From the NCBI GenBank assembly GCA_013397455.1, contig VYZB01000145.1:177578-241577 (forward strand): a stretch of DNA of 64,000 bases, written 5' to 3'. The DNA comes from Crotophaga sulcirostris (taxonomy: Eukaryota > Chordata > Aves > Cuculiformes > Crotophagidae). Under the pieces are notes generated by a model. That model was given only the letters and a program-made list of their open reading frames with translations. It ran no database searches and was not told the DNA's origin. Of this stretch, positions 51,336 through 61,735 are shown one piece after another; position 1 is the first letter of the stretch; each line of letters opens with the position of its first letter. The translations under genes and the position numbers were made by a program.

Positions 51336-52052
51336 GAAAACTGGAAAAGTAGGAAAGGAAAAGTAGAAAAGGGAAAAGGGAAAAGAAAAAAAAAGGGAAA
51401 AANNNNNNNNNNNNNNNNNNNNNNNNNNNNNNNNNNNNNNNNNNNNNNNNNNNNNNNNNNNNNNNNNNNNNNNNNNNNNNNNNNNNNNNNNNNNNNNNNN
51501 NNNNNNNNNNNNNNNNNNNNNNNNNNNNNNNNNNNNNNNNNNNNNNNNNNNNNNNNNNNNNNNNNNNNNNNNNNNNNNNNNNNNNNNNNNNNNNNNNNNN
51601 NNNNNNNNNNNNNNNNNNNNNNNNNNNNNNNNNNNNNNNNNNNNNNNNNNNNNNNNNNNNNNNNNNNNNNNNNNNNNNNNNNNNNNNNNNNNNNNNNNNN
51701 NNNNNNNNNNNNNNNNNNNNNNNNNNNNNNNNNNNNNNNNNNNNNNNNNNNNNNNNNNNNNNNNNNNNNNNNNNNNNNNNNNNNNNNNNNNNNNNNNNNN
51801 NNNNNNNNNNNNNNNNNNNNNNNNNNNNNNNNNNNNNNNNNNNNNNNNNNNNNNNNNNNNNNNNNNNNNNNNNNNNNNNNNNNNNNNNNNNNNNNNNNNN
51901 NNNNNNNNNNNNNNNNNNNNNNNNNNNNNNNNNNNNNNNNNNNNNNNNNNNNNNNNNNNNNNNNNNNNNNNNNNNNGAGAGGAAAAAAAAGGGAGAGAGG
52001 AAAAAGGGAAAAGGGAATAGGGAATAGGGGGGGAAAAGGAAGGAAAAGGAAA
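51336..52052 (+). repeat. Homopurine satellite (GGGAAAA-like) interrupted by assembly gap
   Basis: Both flanks of the gap are almost pure purine on the plus strand: 51336-51402 with GGAAAA/GGGAAAA units, and 51977-52052 with GGGAAAA, GGGAATA and GAGAGG units. The array presumably fills the gap. Its true length is unknown. Confidence 0.88.
51403..51976. other. Assembly gap (574 N)
   Basis: There are 574 consecutive N bases. The non-round length suggests an estimated gap. The 269-codon open frame across it (51264-52073) is an artefact. Confidence 0.99.
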
Positions 52053-55000
52053 TTTCTTCTAATTATTTCATAACTCTCAGAATAAAATACTGAATTCTAC
52101 AAATGCTACTTCTGATCTCTGACCTAAAAGAAGTGTCAACAATTACAGTATTTAAAAACAAATGGCATTAAAAGCCTTAGCAGTTCACTCTCCTGAAGTT
52201 TCTAAGATAAATTGACATTGCTCTCTGTGTTCCTGTTTGCACCATAAAGAGTTTTGGGGTTTCTGGCAACCAGGACAGAGTTTTCATTTGCTTAGACTGC
52301 TTGAAAATGAACAGTTTGTACTTGATGCAAACTGCAGGGGAAAAAAAGTTATACCTCAGGAAATAAGTTTAAAATACTTAATTTCAGCCACAGAAGAACA
52401 AAGTTGTCCAAGCTTGCAAGGCAATGGCAAGTTACATTACAGCTTACTTACTCCCATGGACTTCAGGGCACATTTATTCATTTCCCTCACATTTTTTGCC
52501 TATTCTACAATAAAGAAAAGTGTACAGTCTGTCAGGAGTACTTTATCCAACAGTCCTCTGCATTGGACTGACAGTTTTGTCCCTTTGAGGTGATTTCTGC
52601 TTGGCGTGCCAGGACCTTGACCACATCCTACATCTTAAACATGTAGGACTGATCAAGCAGCAGTCACAAATAATGAAAAATAGTCTGAGGTGGGGAGACA
52701 ATGGAAGAATACACAAAATTGTACAGTTGTCCAATTTTCTGGTCAGATACAATGTCCTTAATTTGACTTTTAATGGGCATTATCTCAATAAAAGTAGAAA
52801 TTTTGGTGCAAACTATATTTCTCCTCTTTAATATGAAATGTGTTTCTACTTCCATCACCTTTAAAACCAGTAAAATAGTTGAGTTCCTCCTGAACAATCA
52901 TGACATGTGAGAACACACTAACTAAAATACTAGAAGTCTTTACTCAAATAGTTCAGCAGGAGTCACCATCATTATTGTCCTTGAGGTTATACGACTTAAA
53001 TGCACATTCCAAAACTATAACTGTAGTGACAGACATTGGAAAACACAGGGAGGTTTATGCATGGCACTAAAATTGTTCAGTATTTTTTTAATTTTCCAAA
53101 GAATAATCTATATTTTCTTTCTTTCTCTTTAGTTACATATTCACCTCGTTGAAACATGTTTTCCATGTGTCTCCTGAAAAATAGACATTCTAAAGAGTGA
53201 TTTAAATTTGATCATGTAACTAGGCCCAAAGAGACTTGCAGATTTTCCTAATTACAAGTCCTTTCATATTTTTTTACCAACATAGTACTTTATTTTGAAA
53301 TAAAATATTATTTGAACGGATTTCTAAAAAAATTGCACGTCAAATGCTTCAATGAAGACGAGCAATATGCGACAATTACTGACCTGCAGTCTTACTTTGC
53401 TAATTAAAACTAGAATAATGCAATAATTAAATTAAAGTCTCAATTAAAATTGAATCAATACACCAATAGATTGAATGATTAAACCACGAAATTAAGACAG
53501 CAAGTAATAAAATCAAATTAACAGATTGACACCACAATGAATAATTATGCATTGGCCTTTTCTGTGAAGATTTTAAGGAGAACATACCTTCTCAGTGAAA
53601 ATCAGAGTGCCTTTTTTTTCCCCAGAAGCTGAAAAAAAGATTGGAGAGGATGATTTACAGGAATTTTTGCCAAGAAAAATGTGTTCAACCTCGGCTGAGG
53701 TAAGAGCTATCAGAACAACAATCAGCAAAAACATTGTTTTATAAGATATCCAGTGACAAAATGGACACATTTTTCCCATACTTCCACACTTAAAGGCAAT
53801 TACCTCACTACATTTAGCATTTAAAAAACAACCTGGACTATTTAATGTCAAAGAATTTGAGAACCAATGTGAGCTCATAAGTCATCCTAATGTTTGTTGC
53901 CGAAACATGAGCTGTTTTTACACTTATCAGAATTCTAGTCATAATTAAGCAATTGTCTCAGCTGTACTCAAATTTCTGCTCAAAAACTTCACATGTTTAA
54001 GCACCTCAGTTCTTCAAATATTGTATTTTTTTTTTTTTTAATTCCAGTCAAATATTCCCAGGAGCCCCAGTTTGTGGTAAAATGAAAATCCAAACCAGTT
54101 GCTTAGTTTTATAATTCAGAGACATTGTTTATTTCAAAGCACTTCCTCTCCAAGTACTCACTTTCTTCAGTCGAATCACGAGATGAAAAACCCTGCTGCT
54201 CTCGCTGCCTGAAGGTCAAAGGGTTGTGTGGGAGAGAATTTACCATGGAAGAAACAATCCAGCTTTACCTGGGTGACAGCAATTATGCAGAACGACAAAA
54301 GGAGAAGTTAAGTTACAAGAAGAGAACTCTAATACATTCTCCCCAGGGTCTGCCACTCACTCATCCATGAGAAAAACAATGCCAGGCTTCATTTTATCAC
54401 TTATGTCTCTATAATGCTGAGATAGGGAAGCCTGACATGCACACAGCATACTTTGTTGTTTTACCTCCCGGGTGTCTTCTCTCCAGGTTGCCTCCTCTTG
54501 GGTTGTCACTTGTTGGAAGAAAACAAAGAACAGAAGTAGCCCAATCACTTTTTAATTAAGAGCCCGCTTGAATATGTCGTGAAGTCATAAGGTTCTCCAC
54601 GAGGCCAAACCTGGGCACGTCTTTAACCTGCAGAAATGAAATGTGGGAAAAAGCATGGAAGAGAACTGTCACTGGGGAGAGGATTGTGGAGGGCATGGAC
54701 TCTTCCACCCTCACGACAGGAGAGGTGCAGCAGGGGGGAAACACGCCTTGATTTGGGTTGGCGCTTCAGGAGGAAACACTCGGAAGAGATACTCACCCAC
54801 ACACATTCTTCACAGACATTTACAGTACGTCCTCAGTGCCACTGAAAAGTGAGCTATGAGTGAATAACAAATGCACCTTTACCTCTTGTTCGTTGTGTAT
54901 GAGAGACAGCCAAAAGTGGAATTTATTTATTTTCTTAAGTTGTCACGTGAATTATTTTTTCTCACACTTTTTTTGATAATTTAAAATGTAGACAAACTTG

Positions 55001-56616
55001 TCATTCATCCCAAGTAACCCCCACAGAGTGTTTTATAAACAATTCAGAAATATTAATATCACTTGTTAATAAATTAACATCAATTGTTAATATTCTTAAT
55101 GTTAAATATTCTTATTTATTTACGAGCTTGAAACAAAATGAGACTCAGAAAGATCAAGACACTGCACCAAAAATGTGCTGGTGCCATGAAATAAACTTCA
55201 TTCTAATCCCTAATCTTCTCTCTAAACAACAGAAAATGCCCATTCATTCTCCGAAGATCAAAACACAATTACTCAAAGACAATTAGTTTATCCCTTTATT
55301 AACAATTATTGACTGAAGCACAGGGTAGAGACAATGGAAAATCTAAGAAAAAGAACTTCCAGTTATTTGTGTGGCAGTCAAACACTAGTTTGCTTTTTAA
55401 TGTAATGATTAAAAAATGGTTTATATTGTCAAATAAACAAGAATATTAAAATATGGATATAACTCCCCCATCACAGCATATATTTATTTATATGGTTAAT
55501 CATCTACAGAAGTCTGCAAAAGACACCTCTGTCAAAAGTCTTTTTCTTTAGTAAATCATTAATACTGCATAGTAGATAACAGTAATCTTCAAATCACTTT
55601 AGATTACCTTTCTTTAAGAAAAAGCTTTCTCTATACACATTAATACATATGGAAATACACACATTAGTATTTTAAACCCTAGAGTAATTTCAAAGGGCCA
55701 GCTAAAACTTTGGAAATCAGCAATTACATTACTTTCACTGTTCAGATTTTTTTAATTCTATGCACAAATATATTGATTATACACTTGTGTAAATATTATA
55801 TATGGTGCAAATATATTTTGATCTGATCTTTTATATTTTGGGGGTCTTCTTCTGATGAATACTACTGAATGAATACTACTGAAATGCGTATTTCACATAA
55901 TTTATTTTTTTTTTGCTCTGTCCTGTTAAAAGTGATAGGTCAAACGCAGTCCAGTGACATAAACCTATAGCCTTGTTTGAAATCTGATCAAAAGACAATG
56001 AAGACTTCAGCTGGCTTCCTTCAAGTTTAGCAAGAAGCTCTTCAAAAAGCACATGCTTCCTATAATTATATCACATGAAAAAAGCTCTCCTATAATATTT
56101 TATGCCTTAGTAAATTTTCTATCATTCTGCTAAATGTTGCTCTCTTATTTTTGTAACATCCTGCACATTTTATAGTACAATAAAAGAAAACTTTTATGTT
56201 ATTTATCTTATTCCTCCTCATTCCAGTACTTTTACAGAAAATGGAATAGTGTATTTTATGTGGATTTACTTCTGTTCTCTAATTTTCTGCTCTCTGTCTT
56301 TCTTCTCAGGTGGTTAAATACGGAGACCGAAAACTTTTCATGGTTTCATTCTCAACTAGAAGCTTTCCTAATGACATTTGCACCTGTGTCATGAACGATT
56401 AGAGAAATCCTGACCACAAACATCAATAATCTGAAAAGCAAACAGAAAACACCTCAGGTGGAACCACATTCTTGACTTTTATTAGAAACTTATGTTTAGA
56501 CCCAGTGCATGCTTTAGAAGGAATGAAAAAAGGTTTTCTCAGTGTTCTGCTGTACGTGTTGCATTTAAGAAACACATTTATATATGTGTTATGATATATA
56601 TATGTCCACACTTGTA
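52053..56616. other. Noncoding stretch with a possible small exon
   Basis: No proven gene. A possible coding exon near 53588-53734 is listed separately. The frame at 52237-52593 (118 codons, plus) has no recognisable domain. A T-run lies at about 54028-54040, and overlapping 14-bp repeats ('gaatactactgaat') at about 55856-55885. Several good-looking splice sites occur between 53.5 and 54.9 kb on both strands but do not link into an open transcript that I can build. Confidence 0.5.
53588..53734 (-). other. Possible signal-peptide first exon (unproven)
   Basis: On the minus strand an ATG with A at -3 opens 49 codons. They begin with a hydrophobic stretch (MFLLIVVLIALTSAEVE, a plausible signal peptide or anchor), then a tail with one cysteine. 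The frame ends on codon boundary GAG AAG followed by a consensus donor (gtatgt). The frame also extends upstream to 53878. Against it: no family recognised, no partner exon found, and the plus strand of the same interval has equally good splice sites. I give it as a lead only. Confidence 0.15.
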
Positions 56617-56719
56617 TTATGTGTTACATATAAAAATATTCATATTATTCAGATGAATATTATTACATTACAATAATAATACAATGATTGTATTATATGT
56701 TACATATAATAATATTCAG
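56617..56719. repeat. AT-rich tandem duplication, 76-bp period
   Basis: The block 'attatgtgttacatataa' with its following 'atattca' recurs 76 bases later as 'attatatgttacatataat'. The second copy abuts the 5' end of a CR1 insertion. The intervening sequence is short AT repeats. Confidence 0.75.
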
Positions 56720-56916
56720 TTCTTCACTGCAAAGGTGATTGGCCATTGGAATGCGCTGCCTGGGAAGGTGGTGGAGTCACCGTCCCTGGAGGTGTTTAAG
56801 GGGAGATTGGATGAGGCACTCAGTGCCAGGGTTTGGATGATGGGATGGTGTTGGTGTTGGGTTATAGGTTGGACTCAATGATCTCAGAGGTCCTTTCCAA
56901 CCTTGTGATACTGTAA
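56720..56916 (+). mobile_element. CR1 LINE, 5'-truncated, ACTGTGAT-type tail
   Basis: A 197-bp copy retaining the last residues of ORF2 (KVIGHWNALPGKVVESPSL, then DEALSARV) and the 3' UTR. The tail ends TGATACTGTAATATATAG and runs into AT-rich flanking DNA, so the exact end is soft. The 'gatgaggcactcagtgccagg' segment combines variants of the two subfamilies in this window. Confidence 0.95.
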
Positions 56917-57559
56917 TATATAGGTAATATATGCAACATATTATATATATAGGTAATATATCATAACCATGATATGTTAAAACTTACCAGTTATCAAAAA
57001 CCCAGGGGTTTCCTTTTTTCAATTTTTAAGGATTTTTCTAAATGTAACTGTCTGAGAAAGAGGTTATAAGTCAAAAGACATAACCTGGAAAATGAGGAGG
57101 AGAATATTTTAACCTGTAGTAAGTGTAAATTGTTCTTGTTTTGTGATTTATTTTAAGACAGAATTCTCAACTACCCTTTTCCTTGAAGACACATTTATAT
57201 AATTATTATGCTTCTAATAAAGATATGCACAACAAGCACTTTCAGTGATATATTGAATAGGAAAAATCATCTTTGCAAGGATGTTTGCTTTCCCTGAAAC
57301 AGATAAGACTGTGTAAATATTTAACTATAATTATGTTAAAGCACTATTCTTTTATGCCACAGTCACTCACAAAATACAATCCAATAAATGCCTTTCTCGA
57401 GATTTGTTACATGCTGGCTTTTGGTCTTATGGGAACAAATCTCTCTTACTGCTATTGATCTGTTCTTTAAATTATTCTCCCATGAGGTTTTCAGCTAAGA
57501 GCATCTTTTCCTTGAATCTCTTTGTATTTTTAATTGGTTTATGTTTGTTTAAACAAAAT
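56917..57559. other. AT-rich noncoding stretch
   Basis: Starts with 'aggtaatatat' repeats after the CR1. Nothing else is recognised. Confidence 0.6.
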
Positions 57560-57710
57560 CACACCAGTGCCTCAGGCTGTTGCCGTCGACTCGTCGCGTT
57601 CAAAACCAGCCACATCCTACTCGTAGCAGCCTTCACTTCTGTCCTCTACTGGACTCCTCTCTTTGGGGATGAAATCTGTCACAAGTTAAAAAAAAAAAAA
57701 AAAAAAAAAA
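57560..57710 (+). mobile_element. Retroposon-like CpG-rich segment with poly(A)
   Basis: A CpG-dense stretch (five CpG within about 57583-57598) in AT-rich DNA, ending in 23 uninterrupted A (57688-57710). A B-box-like word 'gttcaaaac' (57598-57606) lies 33 bases after a weak A-box-like word, so a tRNA-derived or processed retroposon is conceivable. No AATAAA precedes the poly(A), and I found no target-site duplication. It could also be an unrelated A-run beside GC-rich DNA. Confidence 0.3.
57688..57710 (+). repeat. Poly(A) run (23 A)
   Basis: Perfect mononucleotide run, the longest homopolymer in the window. Confidence 0.98.
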
Positions 57711-57711
57711 G

Positions 57712-58240
57712 CATATAAAATTGCCTTTGGACTGGGTTGCTAGGGCCATAGCTGGGATTTGCATAATGCTGTGAGCATCCTGCAGATGAAAGGAAGGGTA
57801 GATGGTGCGGTTTGGCTGCCAGTGGTGGCTGGCGGGTGGTGGGGAGGCGCTGCCCCAGGAGCAGAACTGGGGAGCCAGTGCCTTGGGCAGACCCCACACC
57901 TTCCTGCCCACACGGTGCCCTGGCTGTGGGGAGAGGCTCTGTGCACTCTGCCCTGGTGGCTCCCATGGCTCTGGGTTCTCTCTGCACTTGCCCTGAGTTG
58001 AGTGGGGCTGCCAGTGCTGTGCACTCAGCTTGTCCCTGGACCTCTTTCACCAACGGATGCTGGAGCGAGTGGTTCCCAAGCTCCCCTCACTGATGGGAGC
58101 CCAGGAACTGCTATTGTGTGCTGCCCGCGCGCTGCTCCACTAAGAGGAAAAGGTTCTTATGCCCCCTCTACGCCCCCTTGGCTGAACAAAGGGTGTTCAG
58201 AGCCAGAACCCAAACTAAGATAGACAGTGCGGGTGGCGAA
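57712..58240. other. GC-rich, CpG-containing island
   Basis: A sharp rise in G+C against AT-rich surroundings, with scattered CpG including 'gcccgcgcgctgc' near 58123. A TATAAAA word at 57714-57720 lies just at its left edge. Frames of 64-124 codons are open on both strands at once, as expected for GC-rich DNA, and none shows a domain. It may be transposable-element sequence such as an LTR, a promoter-like island or an old gene remnant. I cannot tell which. Confidence 0.55.
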
Positions 58241-58722
58241 AGCCAGAGAAAAGCAGTTCTTGTCATTCAATTTTATTCTTATGCACTTTGATCCCAGATT
58301 ATTTTTGAATAGTGTGAAGTGAGGCATATTGAAGGATTTTTAACTTTATCCTGTTCCTTTAGCTATTCTCAGTCAATTACCAGCTGCTAAAGCACTTCTG
58401 CGGCACAAATACAAGAGAAAGGAAATAAAGTCCTTCTCATATTCTATTATTCAGTTCAGTTCATTCTTCACAGGTTATTGGGGCACGACAACCATGGTCA
58501 GGCTTGGATTGAATAACCCACCTTGGTGCAATGCAACCTCACACAGCATTGCCTCCACATCTTGCTGTCTTTGGAAAGAATTAGTCCCTGAAACACCTTA
58601 GAGTAAGCCTCTAGCCTTAATGTTCTTCCTCTGGCCTCATGATCCTAGCCCTCCCACCCAGCACGGATGCTTCAAAGTAGGGTGAGTACTGAAGGTGGGA
58701 CACCTATTCCCACACGGCCCCT
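58241..58722. other. Noncoding stretch
   Basis: Nothing recognised. Confidence 0.6.
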
Positions 58723-58818
58723 TATCACAGTATCACAAGGTTGGAAAGGACCTCTGAGACCATCGAGTCCAACCTACAACCCAACACTAACACCAACCCC
58801 TCATCTAAACCATGGCAC
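58723..58818 (-). mobile_element. CR1 LINE 3' end, ACTGTGAT-type tail
   Basis: About 96 bp of 3' UTR on the minus strand. In plus reading it has 'aacactaacaccaacccc' and 'ctaaaccatggcac', variants shared with 30989 and 60085. The ORF2 part is absent. Confidence 0.94.
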
Positions 58819-60084
58819 ATCTTATCAAGCCTTGTATGATCCCTTGAGTGCCCCACTCACTTAGTGACTTACAGGCAGATGGACATACAACTAGAGGCAG
58901 TAAAATTTCTCAAGAAAAATAAAAGGACACCTAGCATACGCTTCTAAAACACAACGCTGATGATCTGTGTTACCTGAACCAATAATGTCTGTGGCATTGT
59001 ACCTGCATTGTACCAACCTTTTAGTTATCTCAATTCAATGCAAAGTTAAGAATGCCCAACGTGCCCACTCTTATATGAACTTAGCACTGATGTTTGTTAT
59101 TGAACTATTCATCTCCAACAATTAAGCTCTGCGAAAAAACTGAGATACTGAGCTGCTAGACTAGGGGAACACTGCACTGTAGTTTCCCACCATGGTATTT
59201 ATACAACCAGCATCACCACAGTGTCATCAGCATTAAATGAGTAGTGAATAAGGCAAAGGTGAAACTGAAGCCCACAGCAGCAGAAGTGAACAGTACTCAG
59301 TGAAACTCACAGACTGACTTATAATGGTCAAGGAACTTACTCCCTTGATGTAGAAGCTGCTTCCACTGCAGGTTGAGGAAGGAGTTTAAACCAGATGAAC
59401 AACAAAGAGAATTTGGTTACAAATATAGACTTTTAGACAAACAACCTCATATAGTCTGTTCTTGTGAAAATTATTACCTTGTGAACCAAGACATCTTTGG
59501 AACGAAGGAATCTGAGATAAAACCAATCAGAGTGGAAAAAGAAAAGTGAAAAATAAAATTAGCTGTTACAGTTGAGTAGTGTCCATTCAACATGTGTAAC
59601 AATTAAGTCATTAAGTCTTTCAACTAGTTTGTATTTTACAACTCTTGCTTTGAAGTGATTTCAATTACATACTCTTATTAAAAGGAAGTTTTAAGTGCCT
59701 TTTTGTTATGTTGACTGTAAAAGAAAAGCAGATGGAAAATGAACATCTAAAGATAACTGAATAGGAATATTTGTATAGAATCTTATTTTTTTCTTAATGG
59801 TTAATTAAATCTATTGAAAGTCATAAGGAAATCAAATTTCATTCTGGGATTAATATTCATATCTGTTTGTTACTTACAGTTTCTAGAGGTCTGATAACTG
59901 GATTCAGTAACTAAAAGCACAACATAGTAATGCTGAAGGATGTTGCACATGCAAACTAGCAGAGGGTTTGCACAGGGAGGCAGCATCACAGAAGTGACCT
60001 GTGCCTTCTCTGCACGTTCCTTAAAGGAGCTGGAGTTCCCACAGGTACCCGGGCTCTCAGTGGCATCCTGGATTCTGGAGGATG
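58819..60084. other. Noncoding stretch
   Basis: No gene or element recognised. The part just before the CR1 at 60085 (about 59940-60080) is GC-richer and unassigned. Confidence 0.58.
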
Positions 60085-60610
60085 CACAGTATCACAGTAT
60101 CACAGTATAACCAGGTTGTGAAGGGACCTCTGAGATCATCAAGTCCAACCTATAACCCAACACTAACACCATCCCATCACCTAAACCATGGCACTGGGTG
60201 CCTCATCCAGTCTTCCCTTAAGCACCTCCAGGGTTGGCGACTCCACCACCTCCCTGGGCAGCACATTCCAGTGGCCAATCACCCTTTCAGTGTAGAACTT
60301 CTTCCTAACATCAAGTCTAAACCTCCCCTGACGAGGTTTAAGTCCGTGCCCTCTAGTTCTGTCCCTGGTCACCTGAGAGAAGAGACCAACCCCTGCCTGA
60401 CTACAGCCTCCTTTTAGGCAGTTGTAGAGAGCAATAAGGTCACCCCTGAGCCTCCTCTTCTCCAGGCTAAACAGCCCCAGCTCCCTCGGTCGCTCCTCAC
60501 AGGGCTTGTGCTCCAAACCTTTCACCATTTTTGTTGCTCTCCTCTGGACACACTCCAGTATCCTGACATCTTTCCCAAACTGAGGGGCCCTGTACACAGT
60601 ATTCAAGGTG
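60085..60610 (-). mobile_element. CR1 LINE, 5'-truncated, longest ACTGTGAT-type copy
   Basis: A 526-bp minus-strand copy. The frame at 60672-60181 is open through the CR1 ORF2 end: [104 protein letters not shown]. It extends further 5' than its neighbours, into 'tgaggggccctgtacacagt'. The tail has three ACTGTGAT units followed by the 'taaccaggttg' variant. CR1 similarity ends where a short local duplication begins. Confidence 0.97.
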
Positions 60611-60640
60611 ACTGTACACAGTACAGTCAAGGTGACTGTG
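60590..60640. repeat. Short local duplication at CR1 5' junction
   Basis: The words 'tgtacacagtattcaaggtg' and 'tgtacacagtacagtcaagg' are adjacent near-copies. The first is CR1 sequence, so the duplication arose with or after the insertion, within or just beyond its 5' end. Confidence 0.7.
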
Positions 60641-61625
60641 ACTGCCATAAAGTGAAGCACTTCAGGCACCACCGTTGCCCTTCACTATATGGGTGGTGGG
60701 CTACCTGTTGCAGATCAGCTGTGGCCACCTGGAGCACAGACCCAGAATTAGCCAGGAATTGTGGGAGGAGGTGTGAAAGGCTGTGGGGAGGTGTTGTGAA
60801 AGGAGACAGGTGCTGAGGGCGGATTTTAGGGTGAAATATAAGGTAGAGTACAACAGCGGGCAATTTTAAGCTTAAGACTTCATTCAGGAGGAGAAGTAAA
60901 AATCTTTAGACAAGCTGAGATAAGAGAATTATGTTTAAGCCGAGGAAGTGAGTTTATTCCAGATGTGCTTGACAGCATGAGAACAGAAGTGGAAGGAGTG
61001 CATTTGGTAAGGAGCCAGCACTGAGGATTAGTCAGGTGGAGAGCACTGAGCTGAGAGCACAAGGGTGGGAAGAATTGAAAATACAGGCTCTGGCACCAGG
61101 CAAAAGGAATGAAAACAAAGAAGGAAGGAAAGGAATTACAGAAGCAGAGAAATCAAAGAGAGGTTTTAAGAGCAAAGCCAGTCTCGGTAGAGATCACAAG
61201 GAGAGAATAAAACGGAGAAGGAAGGGAGGGTAAGAGCTACAGAAGGAGGGACACTGGTGGTTGTGGGGAAGAAATGGCAGGGCTGCAGAGAATTTGGAGC
61301 TAGAATTCAGTGAGTGAAGGTGAATCTCTCAGACTTTCCCGCGTTACGCCGTGCAGAAAGGGTTTTACAGTCACCGGTGCTCTGTGCGTGTGTACAGTCA
61401 GTTCTATCTAATTTTGGAATTTTTGTCCTTCCCCTTTCTCTCTAAACCTACCATCTAAGGCCTTTATTATTACAGCAGTGTAATTCTCTTCCATACCTCC
61501 TATTCCTTGTTCCTGCTTTTTAGCACCTGGTCACTGTACTCTACTCTTTGCATTTTTGCTGCCAACCTACACAGGCAGCCCCCGGAGGGATTTAGAGGAG
61601 AAGGAAGCCCTCTGCCACAGAAAAG
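60611..61625. other. Noncoding stretch, GC- and purine-richer
   Basis: No gene. Purine-rich portions lie at about 61080-61230 (a 65-codon Lys/Arg-rich plus frame at 61036-61233 reflects this). A few CpG occur near 61340-61380. No element recognised. Confidence 0.55.
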
Positions 61626-61735
61626 TTCAGATCAGAATTATTACTATATTTATTAGATATATATTATATTTAATAAATATTATATTTATTAATTTATTTA
61701 TTATATTATTCAGATCAGAATTATTATTATTATTT
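61626..61735. repeat. AT-rich duplication, 83-bp period
   Basis: The word 'ttcagatcagaattatta' occurs at 61626 and again at 61709, with (ATT)n/(TATATT)n sequence between. A third, partial 'gatcagaattat' follows at about 61745. Confidence 0.82.

Noticed and set aside
51264..52073. A 269-codon open frame
   Set aside because: Most of it is the N gap, and the rest is purine-rich repeat.
52237..52593. 118-codon plus-strand frame as a gene
   Set aside because: No recognisable domain or splice partner. The composition matches the flanks.
54172..54276. Minus-strand interval with a good acceptor (cacccag) and donor (gtgagt)
   Set aside because: All three frames are closed before the donor, so it is not a coding exon as it stands.
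54458..54545. Minus-strand hydrophobic frame followed by a gtaaaa donor, as a partner exon for 53588-53734
   Set aside because: It has no ATG, a stop lies directly upstream, and no convincing acceptor joins it to an open exon.
57565..57606. A tRNA gene suggested by A- and B-box-like words
   Set aside because: No cloverleaf can be folded, the A-box match is poor and no anticodon arm is evident.
57679..58093. Several 64-124 codon frames on both strands
   Set aside because: Simultaneous openness in many frames is a by-product of high G+C. No domain is seen.
60082..60417. 111-codon plus-strand frame
   Set aside because: Antisense of the CR1 copy on the minus strand. The similar frame at 48980-49288 has the same explanation.
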